Shown here in pieces: positions 47,397-56,397 of a stretch of 64,000 nt of DNA. The first letter of the stretch is position 1. Each line of letters starts with the position of its first letter. The stretch is from Massilia antarctica (GTDB lineage: Bacteria > Pseudomonadota > Gammaproteobacteria > Burkholderiales > Burkholderiaceae_D). The position numbers were made by a program, and so were the translations under genes. A model generated the notes under the pieces. The model was not told where the DNA came from and made no database searches. It saw only the letters and a program-made list of their open reading frames with translations. The stretch is from assembly GCF_015689335.1 (NCBI RefSeq), contig NZ_CP065053.1, positions 1,798,001-1,862,000 of the forward strand, given 5' to 3'.

Positions 47397-49820
47397 TTAC
47401 GGCAGTGCGACCGGCAGTTCCGGATACTCGTCCGCCAGCGCATAGCGCTTGCCGCCGACCGTGATCACGTAGGCCGATGGCCCGGAAATCGGCAGTTGGT
47501 AGTTCAAGGTCAGCGACACCGATGCGCCCGGCGCCAGGGCTTGCCAAGTTGGAATCGTGAACTGCGCGCGGTTGAACGTCGCCTTGAAGCCGCCGATGTT
47601 GTTCGGCCCGTTATACCCGGCCGCAATCACTTTCAGCCCATACCCCGACTGGTCGCTCATGTTGGCTGGCGCCGCCACCGGATACGAGAACTCGACCACG
47701 CTCCCGCCCGGAATGGTGGTGGCCGACTTGTTGGTCACCGTCATCACCGGATTGATCGGATAGTTGCTGTCGCCCATTTTCCAGCCACCCACTTCAATGC
47801 TGACCTTCGCGCTGCTGGCAGGCACGGCCGTCTCGGCACGCTTGTTGCCGTACGGCCCCGCCGTCTTGAAGGTGTTGAAGGTGTTGGTGGTGAGGGTATT
47901 GCCCATGACGTACTGGCCCTTGCCGCCGTTCTTGCTGGCATCCCAGGCGTAGTCGCCCGCCATCTCCCAGATCATGATGCCGCCGACGTTGTTGTCGACG
48001 ATGTAGCGCGCCTTGGCATCCATCGATTGCGCCGTCTCGGTCGAGAGGAACACTTTGGTGGTCGGGTTCCACAGCCACGGCGCCGCCATGGTCGCGCTGT
48101 AGTTCGGCTGGTAGGTGCCGCGCAAGGTCTTGTCGGTCACCTTGTAGGCGTCCAGGTAGTCCGGCAGGATGGCTTTTTCCAGGTTCAGCGCATGCCACAG
48201 GGGATTGCCGCCGCCGGGAATGGCCTGGCCAGTGCTGTCGAGGTCGTGCCACAGGTTGTCGATGCCGACCGCGCCCTCGCCGCAGGTTTTGACGCCGGCG
48301 CAGGTCACGGTCGAGCTGATCAGTCCAGTGGTGCCCCACAGGCCGTTGGTGCCGCCCGTGACGTTCTTCCAGCCGCGCGTGTAGTACGGCACACCAAGGT
48401 TGATGCGCCCGGCTTGCAGCGCGCCGCGGTAGTAGCGGTACGACCAGTCAACGTTCAGGTAGCCGATGTTGGCGAACTGGTAGGCGTTGCCGGCGCGCAG
48501 TTCGGCATCGTTGCCGTCATCGAACAGGGCCGCGTTGGGACCGACGTACTGGTTCCAGCCGCCGTGCAAGTCGTAGCTCATCAGGCTGGCGTAGTCGAGA
48601 TATTTCAGGCCCGACAGGTTTTCTTCGCCGCGCAAGATCCAGGCCGAGGCCGAACCGGCGATGGTCAGCATGTAGTATTTCTTGTCGGCCACCGCTGCCG
48701 TGTCGAGCTTGGTGCGTACCCTTTCCAGCAGCACGTTGTAGCTCTTCATCAGCCCGGCCAGGCGCGGTTTCGACATGTTGAAATCGAGCGGATTGCCGGC
48801 CTCGTTGTTGGTGGTCGGGTGCTCGTAGTCGATGTCGATGCCGTCGAAGAAGCGGTACTGGCGCAGGAAGGCCACCATCGAGTCGGCCAGGGTGTCGATG
48901 CCGGCGCTGTTGAGCGAGCCGTCGGCGTTGGTGGTGGCCGTGTAGAAGCCGCCACTGCCCGCCCAGCCGCCCACCGACAGCATGATCTTCACGTCCGGAT
49001 GCTTGCGCTTGTATTGCGCCAGCAAGTTGAAGTGGCCCTTGTACGGCAGGCTCGGGTCCATCGCGGCAGCCGGATTGTTGGGCCAGCTCAGGCCGGTGTC
49101 CGGATTGGCCGGGCCGCTGCCGATCAGCAGCTTGGACGTGGCGGGGTCGACTGCGGCGAAGGCGTAGTTCACGTGGGTGATCTTGTCCCACGGGATGTTA
49201 TTGACGAGGTAGGAAGGCGTGCCATCCACACCGGTGCGCCAACTGGTGAAGTAGCCGACGATGCGACGGTTCAGCCCGTGCGCGAGGACTTCGCGGCCAT
49301 TTGTGTCGTACACGCCGCAATACGGCACGTTGGGAACCTTGGAGGTCAGGCCGTCAGGGCGGCAGGCGACCGTTGGTGTCGGCGTTGGTGTTGGCGTCGG
49401 AGTCGGAGTCGGCGTCGGGGTCGGAGTCGGAGTCGGCGTCGGAGTCGGAGTCGGAGTCGGCGTCGGAGTCGGAGTCGGAGTCGGAGTCGGAGTCGGCGTT
49501 GGCGTCGGAGTCGGGGTCGGGGTCGGTGTTGGCGTCGGGGTAGGCGTTGGTGTCGTCGACAGCGCCCACGGTCCCCATTCCTCGGTGCCGGGCACGTTGT
49601 TCTGTGTCCACCACTTCGCGGTGTAGGTTTTACCCAGGTAGCTGACGCAGGCGCCAACCGTGTACACCTGGGTGGGGGACCATGCGCTGCACACCACCAC
49701 TTGCGCCAGCTGGCGCTTCGATTCTCCGCCTTGGCCGGATGTTGTGTCAGGCGTGCTGCCGCCTCCGCAGGCTACCAGGGCGCTGCCCAGAAGGGCGCCC
49801 ATCAAACGATTGATCGTCAT
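47397..49820 (-). CDS. GH18 chitinase lipoprotein with CBM5/12 and long Thr-Pro linker
   Basis: The 807-residue enzyme has a lipobox LVAC followed by GGGST, then CBM5/12 ([40 protein letters not shown]), then about 30 TP units and a GH18 barrel. The catalytic motif [10 protein letters not shown] has the proton donor at Glu333. SxGG is seen as [13 protein letters not shown], and MSYDLHGGW is the later barrel motif. The last 130 residues form a beta domain ([40 protein letters not shown]), probably a chitin- or cellulose-binding module. It retains configuration via substrate assistance. GGAG is 10 bases before the ATG. Confidence 0.93.
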   Translation of the reverse strand: MTINRLMGALLGSALVACGGGSTPDTTSGQGGESKRQLAQVVVCSAWSPTQVYTVGACVSYLGKTYTAKWWTQNNVPGTEEWGPWALSTTPTPTPTPTPTPTPTPTPTPTPTPTPTPTPTPTPTPTPTPTPTPTPTPTPTPTPTPTPTPTVACRPDGLTSKVPNVPYCGVYDTNGREVLAHGLNRRIVGYFTSWRTGVDGTPSYLVNNIPWDKITHVNYAFAAVDPATSKLLIGSGPANPDTGLSWPNNPAAAMDPSLPYKGHFNLLAQYKRKHPDVKIMLSVGGWAGSGGFYTATTNADGSLNSAGIDTLADSMVAFLRQYRFFDGIDIDYEHPTTNNEAGNPLDFNMSKPRLAGLMKSYNVLLERVRTKLDTAAVADKKYYMLTIAGSASAWILRGEENLSGLKYLDYASLMSYDLHGGWNQYVGPNAALFDDGNDAELRAGNAYQFANIGYLNVDWSYRYYRGALQAGRINLGVPYYTRGWKNVTGGTNGLWGTTGLISSTVTCAGVKTCGEGAVGIDNLWHDLDSTGQAIPGGGNPLWHALNLEKAILPDYLDAYKVTDKTLRGTYQPNYSATMAAPWLWNPTTKVFLSTETAQSMDAKARYIVDNNVGGIMIWEMAGDYAWDASKNGGKGQYVMGNTLTTNTFNTFKTAGPYGNKRAETAVPASSAKVSIEVGGWKMGDSNYPINPVMTVTNKSATTIPGGSVVEFSYPVAAPANMSDQSGYGLKVIAAGYNGPNNIGGFKATFNRAQFTIPTWQALAPGASVSLTLNYQLPISGPSAYVITVGGKRYALADEYPELPVALP
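49375..49554 (-). repeat. Hexamer repeat encoding the (TP)n linker, 30 units
   Basis: Thirty uninterrupted GGNGTN hexamers, mostly GGAGTC and GGCGTC, encode Thr-Pro repeats. This is the longest of three such tracts in the chitinase cluster. Confidence 0.93.
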
Positions 49821-49853
49821 TCTTCTTATCTCCGTTATTCATTGTGGCCCCCC

Positions 49854-50879
49854 TCAGAAATCGTGATTGGGGGGATAGTTACTGTAGAAGTCGTTCGGCC
49901 ATCGGAAATTGGTCGCCGACAAGGTCACCGAAATATCGAGCCCTTCCACGTAGTGCCACCAGCCGACCGGCAGGAACAGGATCTCGCCCGGTTCCAGCAC
50001 GCATTCGAGCACCTGCACCTCGGCCATGGCGGGAAAACGCGCCAGGTCGATGTTGCGGGCGTCCACCTCGGTGAAGCAGTGCCGGTGGTTGTAGACTCTT
50101 GGCGTGTCGCACGGCGCCATCAGCTTGATCTTCTTGCGCCCGATGATCTGGGCCATGAAGTTATTGGTCAGGTCGTGGTGGAACGGGGTGACCGTGCCAG
50201 CCGGGCCGAACCAGAAAAAGCCGCGCCGCGCCGGATCGTCGGTCAGGTACTCGGGCAAGGTGCCTACGTCGTCGAACAATTCCTTCAACGCTTCGCGGTT
50301 CAGCGAATCGTTGTTGGCGGTCATGTAAAAATCATTGGTGCGCCCGCTGTTGCGGACCATCTCCACGTACTCGCCGAAAGGCATCTTGCGCTTGTGGGCA
50401 ATGCTGTTGAGCTCATATTGCGGATCGGCTTCGCGTCCGAACTGCACCTCGACCACGCGGTCGCCGAAGCGCTGCGCAAAATAGTCGAGATTCCATGTCT
50501 GGCGTGCCGGGAAATGCTCCAGCATGCCGGTGATGATCACCGGCCGGTTGGTGCGGTAATACTCTTGCAGGAAGTCCTCGCCGGAGAGCCGCTCGCGTCG
50601 TTCAATCCCCTCGTCGTACAGCCGGTTCAATTGCGACTGGATGTTCAGCACCCAGTCGCGCTTGTTGACCCGGTTGGCCAGCCTGCGCGCAGCTTGCAGA
50701 TACGGGCTGCGCAGCGCCGCGTCGATTTCGGTCCGGGCATGCGCCGGGGCCACGTTCGATTTGACCAGGATGGCGGCAATCGCCTCGGGCGAGGTACCGA
50801 GCATCAGGTTTTCGCCGATCCAGCGGCGCCAGTCGTCGTTGACCTGCAGGGTCGGTTGCACGTTCGATTGAATTTTCAA
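49854..50879 (-). CDS. Cupin-like/JmjC domain protein
   Basis: The 341-residue protein has a JmjC-like double-stranded beta-helix fold: FWFGPAGTVTPFHHDLTNNF supplies His234-x-Asp236, and LFLPVGWWHYVEG supplies His309, so the 2-oxoglutarate/Fe(II) facial triad is complete. NHRHCFTEVDARN lies between. Members hydroxylate proteins or RNA, but the target is unknown. I use a TTG start at 50879 because GGAG lies 7 bases upstream (MKIQSNVQPTLQ); an ATG at 50906 lacks such a site. It lies between the two GH18 genes on the same strand, so it may be co-transcribed with them. Confidence 0.85.
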   Translation of the reverse strand: MKIQSNVQPTLQVNDDWRRWIGENLMLGTSPEAIAAILVKSNVAPAHARTEIDAALRSPYLQAARRLANRVNKRDWVLNIQSQLNRLYDEGIERRERLSGEDFLQEYYRTNRPVIITGMLEHFPARQTWNLDYFAQRFGDRVVEVQFGREADPQYELNSIAHKRKMPFGEYVEMVRNSGRTNDFYMTANNDSLNREALKELFDDVGTLPEYLTDDPARRGFFWFGPAGTVTPFHHDLTNNFMAQIIGRKKIKLMAPCDTPRVYNHRHCFTEVDARNIDLARFPAMAEVQVLECVLEPGEILFLPVGWWHYVEGLDISVTLSATNFRWPNDFYSNYPPNHDF

Positions 50880-50956
50880 GAGGTTTCTCCAGGAGGTTGC
50901 GGGCATGGAGATGCCAGCCGCCTGGTGACAGGCCGCCGGCACCTCCGCTTAGCCGC

Positions 50957-52630
50957 TTAGCGGCCCTTCCATACTGCGCTGGTCAGGGCACCGTTGGCGT
51001 CGCCGTCGAGTTCCCATGAGAACGCGCCACGCAAGCCCTGATCACGCATGTACTGCATCTTCACGCCAATGGTGGCCGGATCGTCATAGCTCCACCATTC
51101 GCTGTTGGTCGTCAGCAGGTACAACTGCTTGGTCACAGGATGGGTCCAGCGGGTGCCGGACTTGTTCATGAGAACCTTGTAGTCGTCGATGCCGGCTTCG
51201 TACTGGCCGGCTGCCGCGCCGCTTGCTGCCTGGTACAAACCGTCGCCGCGCGGGCCGGGGCTCACGCCTTTCCAGCCACGGCCGTAGAACGGCACGCCCA
51301 GCAGGATTTTGTTTTTCGGCATGCCGGCTGCGACCAGGGTCTTGATCGCGTCGTCGGTGTTGTACTTGACCAGGTTGCCGGTCGCCGGGTCGGCGGGATC
51401 ACGGTACAACGGCGCGTGGAAGTTGGTGGTGTTTTCCCATCCGCCGTGGAAGTCATACGTCATCACGTTGACCCAGTCCATGTACTGACTATACAGCGCA
51501 GGTTCAGTCTGGGCAATCTTCTCGCCGCCGGCGCCGATGGCGGCCGTCAGTGGATAGCGTTTGCCGTCGAGCTTGCCCTGTGCATCGAGCTGGGCCCGGA
51601 ACTCGGCCATCAGCAAGGTGTAGTTGTGCTTGTCGTTGACGGTGTCGACCGTGTTGTACGGCTGACCGCCACCGCCCGGGTATTCCCAGTCGATATCGAT
51701 ACCGTCGAACACGCCCTTGGCCGCGCCCGGACCGCCGCGTCCATCCTGCACCGGCAAGTCGCCCGCGATGAATTGCTTGACGCACGACTTGGCCAGCTGC
51801 TTGCGCAGGGCATCGGTCTTGGCCGCCGCCGAGAAGAAGCGCGACCAGCTCCAGCCGCCCAGCGAAATGAAGACTTTCAGGTTCGGGTGAGCCGCTTTCA
51901 GCAGTTTGAGCTGGGCGAAGTTGCCGGTCAGCTTGGCATCCCATGGGATGACCTTGCCGTCGACGGTGCGCACGGGGGAACGCTGGTAATCGGCGTAGGC
52001 GTCGCCGCCGGTGCCGGCGTCGGCTGGCGGCGGCGTGGTGTTGCCGGTTTCGGCCTTGGTCACCATGTCGCATTCGTAGCCGCCGTTTTTGGCGTACACA
52101 TTGCCGAAGGCGTAGTTGACGAAGGTGAGCTGGTCGGCCACGCTGGTCGGCACGCCGTTCACTGGTGTTTTGGTGGTATGGATGTCGGCCACTTCGTAGC
52201 CGCGGCCGTACACGCCCCACTGCGCGAAGTAGGAGCCGATTTCACGTCCGCCGACCGGGGTTGGCGTTGGTGTCGGGGTAGGCGTCGGCGTTGGAGTCGG
52301 AGTCGGAGTCGGAGTCGGCGTTGGAGTCGGCGTCGGAGTTGGGGTAGGCGTTGGCGTGTCCGTCGTCAGTTGCCATGGTCCCCACTCTTCGGTACCGGGG
52401 ACATTGTTCTGGGTCCACCATTTGGCTTTATAGATTTTGCTCTGGTAAGTCACGCAATTGCCGACGGTATAAATCGTGGCCGAGTTCCAGGTGGGGCAAG
52501 TCACGACAGCCGCTGCCGTTTTGGTCATGCTGCCGTGAATGTCGGATTTTTCGCCGCCGCTACCGCCGCACGCGGCGAGCATGCCGCCCATGAGGGCGAT
52601 CAGCAGGCCGCTTTTTGTTGTGTATTCCAT
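50957..52630 (-). CDS. GH18 chitinase lipoprotein with CBM5/12 and Thr-Pro linker
   Basis: The 557-residue enzyme has a lipobox LAAC, then GGSGGE, a CBM5/12 ([40 protein letters not shown]), about 17 TP units, and a GH18 barrel with DGIDIDWEYP (proton donor Glu316), SLGGWSWSRFF and MTYDFHGGW. The order matches the other two chitinases but the barrel is of a different GH18 subgroup, closer to processive ChiA/ChiB types. The ATG at 52630 has AAGGAGACAAC upstream. It likely heads the cluster. Confidence 0.93.
   Translation of the reverse strand: MEYTTKSGLLIALMGGMLAACGGSGGEKSDIHGSMTKTAAAVVTCPTWNSATIYTVGNCVTYQSKIYKAKWWTQNNVPGTEEWGPWQLTTDTPTPTPTPTPTPTPTPTPTPTPTPTPTPTPTPTPVGGREIGSYFAQWGVYGRGYEVADIHTTKTPVNGVPTSVADQLTFVNYAFGNVYAKNGGYECDMVTKAETGNTTPPPADAGTGGDAYADYQRSPVRTVDGKVIPWDAKLTGNFAQLKLLKAAHPNLKVFISLGGWSWSRFFSAAAKTDALRKQLAKSCVKQFIAGDLPVQDGRGGPGAAKGVFDGIDIDWEYPGGGGQPYNTVDTVNDKHNYTLLMAEFRAQLDAQGKLDGKRYPLTAAIGAGGEKIAQTEPALYSQYMDWVNVMTYDFHGGWENTTNFHAPLYRDPADPATGNLVKYNTDDAIKTLVAAGMPKNKILLGVPFYGRGWKGVSPGPRGDGLYQAASGAAAGQYEAGIDDYKVLMNKSGTRWTHPVTKQLYLLTTNSEWWSYDDPATIGVKMQYMRDQGLRGAFSWELDGDANGALTSAVWKGR
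52257..52358 (-). repeat. Hexamer repeat encoding the (TP)n linker, 17 units
   Basis: Seventeen GGNGTN hexamers encode Thr-Pro on the minus strand. The units are more mixed than in the 30-unit tract. Confidence 0.9.
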
Positions 52631-53004
52631 GTTGTCTCCTTGGTCGATTGGTGTCCGTTTTACGATCCTCTGCAATCGGACCTGCGCCGATCAATCGGAA
52701 AAACGGTGAGCCAGAGTGAGCCCCGGAGAATTGGTAGTCAAGTGGTTTTAATTGGTTGACGAAAATGAAATACCAGTTAGATTGGCGAAAGAAACTCTCA
52801 TCCGGGCAAGGTATGCCTTTAGCGAGCGTGCATATACGGAAAGGGACTAGTCAAATGTGGAGACGAAGAAAGGCAGGATATCAGAGAGATATCAAAATGA
52901 CCACGTACTAGATAGTACCGATTTAGTACCCGTTTGGATTGGTATTAACGGCGCCGCCAGCTTGGGCGGCGCGTTTTGGGTGCGCGTCACGATTTCGTGG
53001 GAAA
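52631..53004. other. Non-coding region upstream of the chitinase with short palindromes
   Basis: No gene is apparent in these 374 bp. The stretch holds GATATC-AGAGA-GATATC (52877-52893), GTACTA-GA-TAGTAC (52905-52918) and a further TAGTACC (52924-52930), all within 54 bp. A hairpin follows at 52951. These lie about 250-300 bp before the chitinase start, in a position for distal regulatory sites. A clear promoter was not found. Confidence 0.5.
52951..52977. terminator. Hairpin downstream of hpt
   Basis: GCGCCGCC and GGCGGCGC pair around AGCTTG, followed on the plus strand by GTTTT. The hairpin begins 32 bases past the hpt stop on the minus strand, where the tail is weak, so it is at best a modest terminator for hpt. 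Confidence 0.5.
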
Positions 53005-53586
53005 TCAGCGCGGCTTGAGGTCTTCCGCGCGAATTGCCCACAGGCCAGGCAAGTTGCGCCAGTAGCCATACACATCCATGCCAAAACCGACCACGAACTT
53101 GTCGGGAATGGACAGGCCGACGATATCGGCCTTGACGGGTTTGCTGCGTTTGATGGCCTTGTCGGCGAACACCGCGATGATGACTTCGGCCGCGCCCATG
53201 TCGAGCAGGCGCTGCTTGACATGGGCCAGGGTTTCGCCCTCGTCAAGGATATCGTCGAGCACGATGATGATGCGTCCGGCCACGCTGGGGCGCGGGATGA
53301 CTTTCCACACGACATTGCCGCCCTGGTCGTCGTCGCCGTAGCGGCTGACGTGGATGTAGTCGAATTCGAGGGGGAAGCGCAGTTGCGGGAGCAGGCAGCC
53401 GGTGAACACCACCGCGCCGCCCATCACACCGAGCACGAGGGGGAAGGCGTCGTTGTCGGGCCGGTCGAAGCGGGTGTTGAGCTTGTCGGCAACCTGGCGC
53501 ACGGCGGCCTGTACGGCGGCGGCGTCGAAGATTTCCTCCGCCTTGTCGAGAAGGGCGCGGGCACGTTCAGCGTGGAATTCTTGCAT
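53005..53586 (-). CDS. hpt: Hypoxanthine-guanine phosphoribosyltransferase
   Basis: The 193-residue enzyme salvages hypoxanthine and guanine using PRPP. The PRPP-binding motif is IIIVLDDILDEGETLAHVKQ, and VLGVMGGAVVFTGCLL is the pyrophosphate loop. The C-terminal KFVVGFGMDVYGYWRNLPGLW contacts the purine. I use the ATG at 53586 (MQEFHAERAR); an upstream start would add ten residues. Length and motifs are normal. Confidence 0.92.
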   Translation of the reverse strand: MQEFHAERARALLDKAEEIFDAAAVQAAVRQVADKLNTRFDRPDNDAFPLVLGVMGGAVVFTGCLLPQLRFPLEFDYIHVSRYGDDDQGGNVVWKVIPRPSVAGRIIIVLDDILDEGETLAHVKQRLLDMGAAEVIIAVFADKAIKRSKPVKADIVGLSIPDKFVVGFGMDVYGYWRNLPGLWAIRAEDLKPR

Positions 53587-53738
53587 GGTGATTAGCTCAT
53601 AAAGGACACCAGGCAATTATCCTGCAAAGTGCACTGCACAATGAGGATCGTTGGATTTGTGCGACAGGATGTGTTGACCGCCGCTGCAATATCGCCGCCG
53701 CCGCGCCGACTATCCGTCGTTCCCGCCGCCGCCGCACT

Positions 53739-53835
53739 CGTCGTTCCCGCGAAGGCGGGAACCCAAGTTCGTACCGCAGCTAAAGGCGGCTCGACAGAAT
53801 TGCCGTGGGGGCGCCTAGCCCTGCGCGGGAAGTCG
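53739..53835. repeat. REP-like inverted repeat, copy 3 (one canonical, one variant arm)
   Basis: The left arm (53739-53769) matches the canonical unit with a GCGAAGGCGG centre. The right arm is the variant type: 53800-53831 is the reverse complement of 7333-7364 in copy 1, 32 bases identical. A partial extra arm (CGTCGTTCCCGCC, 53715 onward) precedes it. The surrounding 53587-53868 has no gene. Confidence 0.82.
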
Positions 53836-53868
53836 TTTCTGGCAGTGCCAGGAACGACAGTGGACCAT

Positions 53869-55146
53869 TCAGCTGTAATCCCGCAAATCCTCGATCACCT
53901 TCCCATCATCGGCCAATGTCCCCGGCGACTCGAACCGCACCTCTCCCCGCAGCTTGGTCACCTCGCGAATCGACTCCACAATCGCCGCCGCCTGCTGCGC
54001 GTCCGGCGCGCTCGCCACCTCGCAGTGCAAGGTCATCACATCATTGGCCATCCTGCCGGTCACCACCATCCGCGCCTTCAGGATGCCCGGATGGCGCCGC
54101 ACGATATTGGTCACCTGCGAAGGATGCACGAACATCGCCCGCACCTTGGTGGTCTGGTCGGCCCGTCCCAGCCAGCCGCGAATCCGGCTGTTGGTGCGCC
54201 CGCAGCGCGACGGCTCCGCGTCCACCAGCAGCGCCGACATATCCCCCGTCGCGAACCGGATCAGCGGATAGTCCGCGTTAAACAGGGTCACCACGATTTC
54301 GCCGATATCGCCCGGCGCCACCGGCTCGCCGCTGCCGGGCCGCACGATTTCGAGCACCACATCCTCGTCGAGCACCATGCCCGGATTGAGCACGCCGCCG
54401 GTCGCCGTTTCGTACGCCATGCTGCCGATATCGGCCGACGCATACGTCTGGAACACATGCGGCACCCCATTCTCGCGAAACCACGTGCGCAAGGATTCCG
54501 GCAGCGCCTCCGCGCCCATCAGCGCGCGCTGCATGCTGCTGATATCGGCCCCCATCTCGCGCGCTTTTTCAATGATGATGCGCAGGAACGATGGCGTGCC
54601 CACGTACGTATCCGGACGCAGGTCGGCGATCGCGCGCACCTGCATCTCGGTCTGGCCTGCGCCGGCGGGAATCACCGCGCAGCCGATGCGCGCCGCGCCA
54701 CCTTCCACCATGAAGGCGGCCGGCGTGAAATGGTACGAAAAACAGTTCTGAAGCAGCCCGCCCGGGCGCACGCCGGCCGCGTACATCGGCCGCGCAAAGC
54801 GCCACCAGTCCTGGCCGCGACCTTCCGGGTCGAAGATCGGCCCCGGCGACACATACACCCGCGACAGGGAGCCCACCGGCGTCACCGCCAGCCCGCCGAA
54901 CGGCATCGACGCCTTCTGCAGCGCTTTCAGATCGGCCTTGCGCGTGATCGGCAGCGATGCCAGCGCGGCACGGTTGTTGATGGCCGCGCCGTCCACACCC
55001 GCCAGGATGCGCGCCCAGCCCGGCGCCCCGCGGGCGCGCTCGATCAGTTGCGGCAGGCGCGCCATCAGGTCGCGTTCGCGCTCCCGCGGGTCGCGCGTCT
55101 CCAGCGCGTCGAGCGTGTCGACGGTGTCGGGCGTGTCCAACTTCAT
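53869..55146 (-). CDS. Phenylacetate-CoA ligase family (PaaK-like) AMP-forming ligase
   Basis: The 425-residue protein resembles the PaaK family of adenylate-forming acyl-CoA ligases: VSPGPIFDPEGRGQDWWRFA in the N-terminal domain, TYVGTPSFLRIIIEKA, LMGAEALPESLRTWF, QTYASADIGSMAYET, and IRFATGDMSALL with the ATP-contacting Gly-Asp. It lacks the exact SSGTTG P-loop of true PaaK, so its substrate may differ. The ATG at 55146 overlaps the MmcQ gene by 4 bases. It closes the minus-strand transporter operon. Confidence 0.8.
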   Translation of the reverse strand: MKLDTPDTVDTLDALETRDPRERERDLMARLPQLIERARGAPGWARILAGVDGAAINNRAALASLPITRKADLKALQKASMPFGGLAVTPVGSLSRVYVSPGPIFDPEGRGQDWWRFARPMYAAGVRPGGLLQNCFSYHFTPAAFMVEGGAARIGCAVIPAGAGQTEMQVRAIADLRPDTYVGTPSFLRIIIEKAREMGADISSMQRALMGAEALPESLRTWFRENGVPHVFQTYASADIGSMAYETATGGVLNPGMVLDEDVVLEIVRPGSGEPVAPGDIGEIVVTLFNADYPLIRFATGDMSALLVDAEPSRCGRTNSRIRGWLGRADQTTKVRAMFVHPSQVTNIVRRHPGILKARMVVTGRMANDVMTLHCEVASAPDAQQAAAIVESIREVTKLRGEVRFESPGTLADDGKVIEDLRDYS

Positions 55147-55496
55147 GCTTGTTCTCCGATCTGGCGTTGCAGCTTGCGGGTCAGTTTCGCGAAAATCAGT
55201 TCATAGGCGCGCCGCAGCAGCGCCGCCGCTTCCGCGTCGCTGAGCGCCTTCGCGTTCTCCACGTACACCCACTTCGCCCGCGCCAGGTAAGGCGCGGGAA
55301 TGATGCCGGGGCGGTCGGTCAGCTCCAGGAAGCGCTCGTCGTCCACCTTGAAGCAGATGCCCTTGGCCGGCACGGCGTGGTCCGACATCGCAAACATCTT
55401 TTCGCCTACCGAAAACACCGCCCGCGTTTCCCACTTGCGGTCTTCGGTCGCGCCGGGGAAGGTGCGGCAGAGGGCTTTTGCGGCTTCAAAATCCAT
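55143..55496 (-). CDS. MmcQ/YjbR family protein
   Basis: The 117-residue protein has the family pattern: FEAAKALCRTFPGATEDRKW, VGEKMFAMSD, ICFKVDDERFLELTDRPGII, and PYLARAKWVYVENAK. MmcQ/YjbR proteins have a double-wing, possibly DNA-binding fold with no established role. It begins 9 bases after livF and overlaps the PaaK-like gene by 4 bases. Confidence 0.9.
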   Translation of the reverse strand: MDFEAAKALCRTFPGATEDRKWETRAVFSVGEKMFAMSDHAVPAKGICFKVDDERFLELTDRPGIIPAPYLARAKWVYVENAKALSDAEAAALLRRAYELIFAKLTRKLQRQIGEQA

Positions 55497-55505
55497 GGTG
55501 ATCCT

Positions 55506-56327
55506 TCAAGCCAGCCAGCGTTTGCGGCGGCGGTAAAATTTCATGTCCCGAAAACTCTTGCGCTCAGCGCCAGCCACGCCGAGGTAGAACTCCTTGACGT
55601 CTTCATTGCTGGCCAGTTCGCTGGCCTCGCCTTCCATCACTACACGCCCGTTTTCGAGGATGTAGCCGAAGTCGGCGTAGCGCAACGCCACCGTGGTGTT
55701 CTGTTCGGCCAGCAGGAACGACACGCCTTCCTTCTGGTTCAGGTCCTTGACGATGCCGAAGATCTCTTCGACGATCTGCGGCGCGATGCCCATCGACGGT
55801 TCGTCGAGCAAAATCATCGATGGCTTGGCCATCAGCGCGCGTCCGATCGCGCACATCTGCTGCTCGCCGCCGGAGGTGTAACCAGCCTGGCTGGCGCGCC
55901 GCTCTTTCAGGCGCGGAAAATACTGGTACACCGCTTCCAGCGCGGTCTTTAACTCCGCGCGCGAGATGTTGCGCGTGTAGGCGCCGGTCAGCAGGTTTTC
56001 TTCGATGGTCAGGTGGCCGAAACAGTGGCGCCCCTCCATCACCTGCGACAGGCCGCGCTTGACCAGCTCATTCGGGGTCAGATGATCCACCCGTTCGCCC
56101 TTGAACTGCACCTCGCCCTTGGTCACGTCGCCACGTTCGCCACGCAGCAGGGTCGAGATGGTTTTCAGGGTGGTCGATTTGCCGGCGCCGTTGGCGCCCA
56201 GCAGGGCCACGATCTTGCCTTTCGGGACCTGCAGCGAAACGCCCTTCAACACCAGGATCACATGGTCGTAAATGACTTCGATGTTATTGACCGACAGGTA
56301 AGGCTGGCTGGCAGTGATGGTGGTCAT
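55506..56327 (-). CDS. livF: ABC transporter ATP-binding protein, LivF type
   Basis: The 273-residue ATPase has Walker A GANGAGKSTT, signature TSGGEQQMCAIGRALM, Walker B MILLDEPSMGIAP, and the LivF-typical MEGRHCFGHLTIEENL. The transporter class imports branched-chain amino acids, amides, or organic acids; the substrate here is inferred only from the context of CoA ligases. A C-terminal extension of basic residues (FRDMKFYRRRKRWLA) is unusual. It is downstream of an intrinsic terminator, so expression is probably lower than that of the binding protein. Confidence 0.92.
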   Translation of the reverse strand: MTTITASQPYLSVNNIEVIYDHVILVLKGVSLQVPKGKIVALLGANGAGKSTTLKTISTLLRGERGDVTKGEVQFKGERVDHLTPNELVKRGLSQVMEGRHCFGHLTIEENLLTGAYTRNISRAELKTALEAVYQYFPRLKERRASQAGYTSGGEQQMCAIGRALMAKPSMILLDEPSMGIAPQIVEEIFGIVKDLNQKEGVSFLLAEQNTTVALRYADFGYILENGRVVMEGEASELASNEDVKEFYLGVAGAERKSFRDMKFYRRRKRWLA

Positions 56328-56345
56328 AGGCTCTTCGCGCGGTGT

Positions 56346-56379
56346 AAAAATCCCTCGCGCCGCTGTTCTGGCGCGAGGG
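56346..56379 (-). terminator. Intrinsic terminator/attenuator between the binding protein and livF
   Basis: Read on the minus strand, CCCTCGCGCC, loop AGAACAGC, GGCGCGAGGG, then ATTTTTAC make a proper terminator hairpin. It lies within the operon, 18 bases past the binding-protein stop codon, and so probably trims transcription before livF. Confidence 0.85.
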
Positions 56380-56397
56380 CAAGGGAACTTCCTGCGC

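Noticed and set aside
47496..50960. A 1154-codon open frame antisense to the chitinase and cupin genes
   Set aside because: High-GC codon usage leaves the opposite frame open; it encodes Arg/His/Val-rich low-complexity sequence and crosses several real genes.
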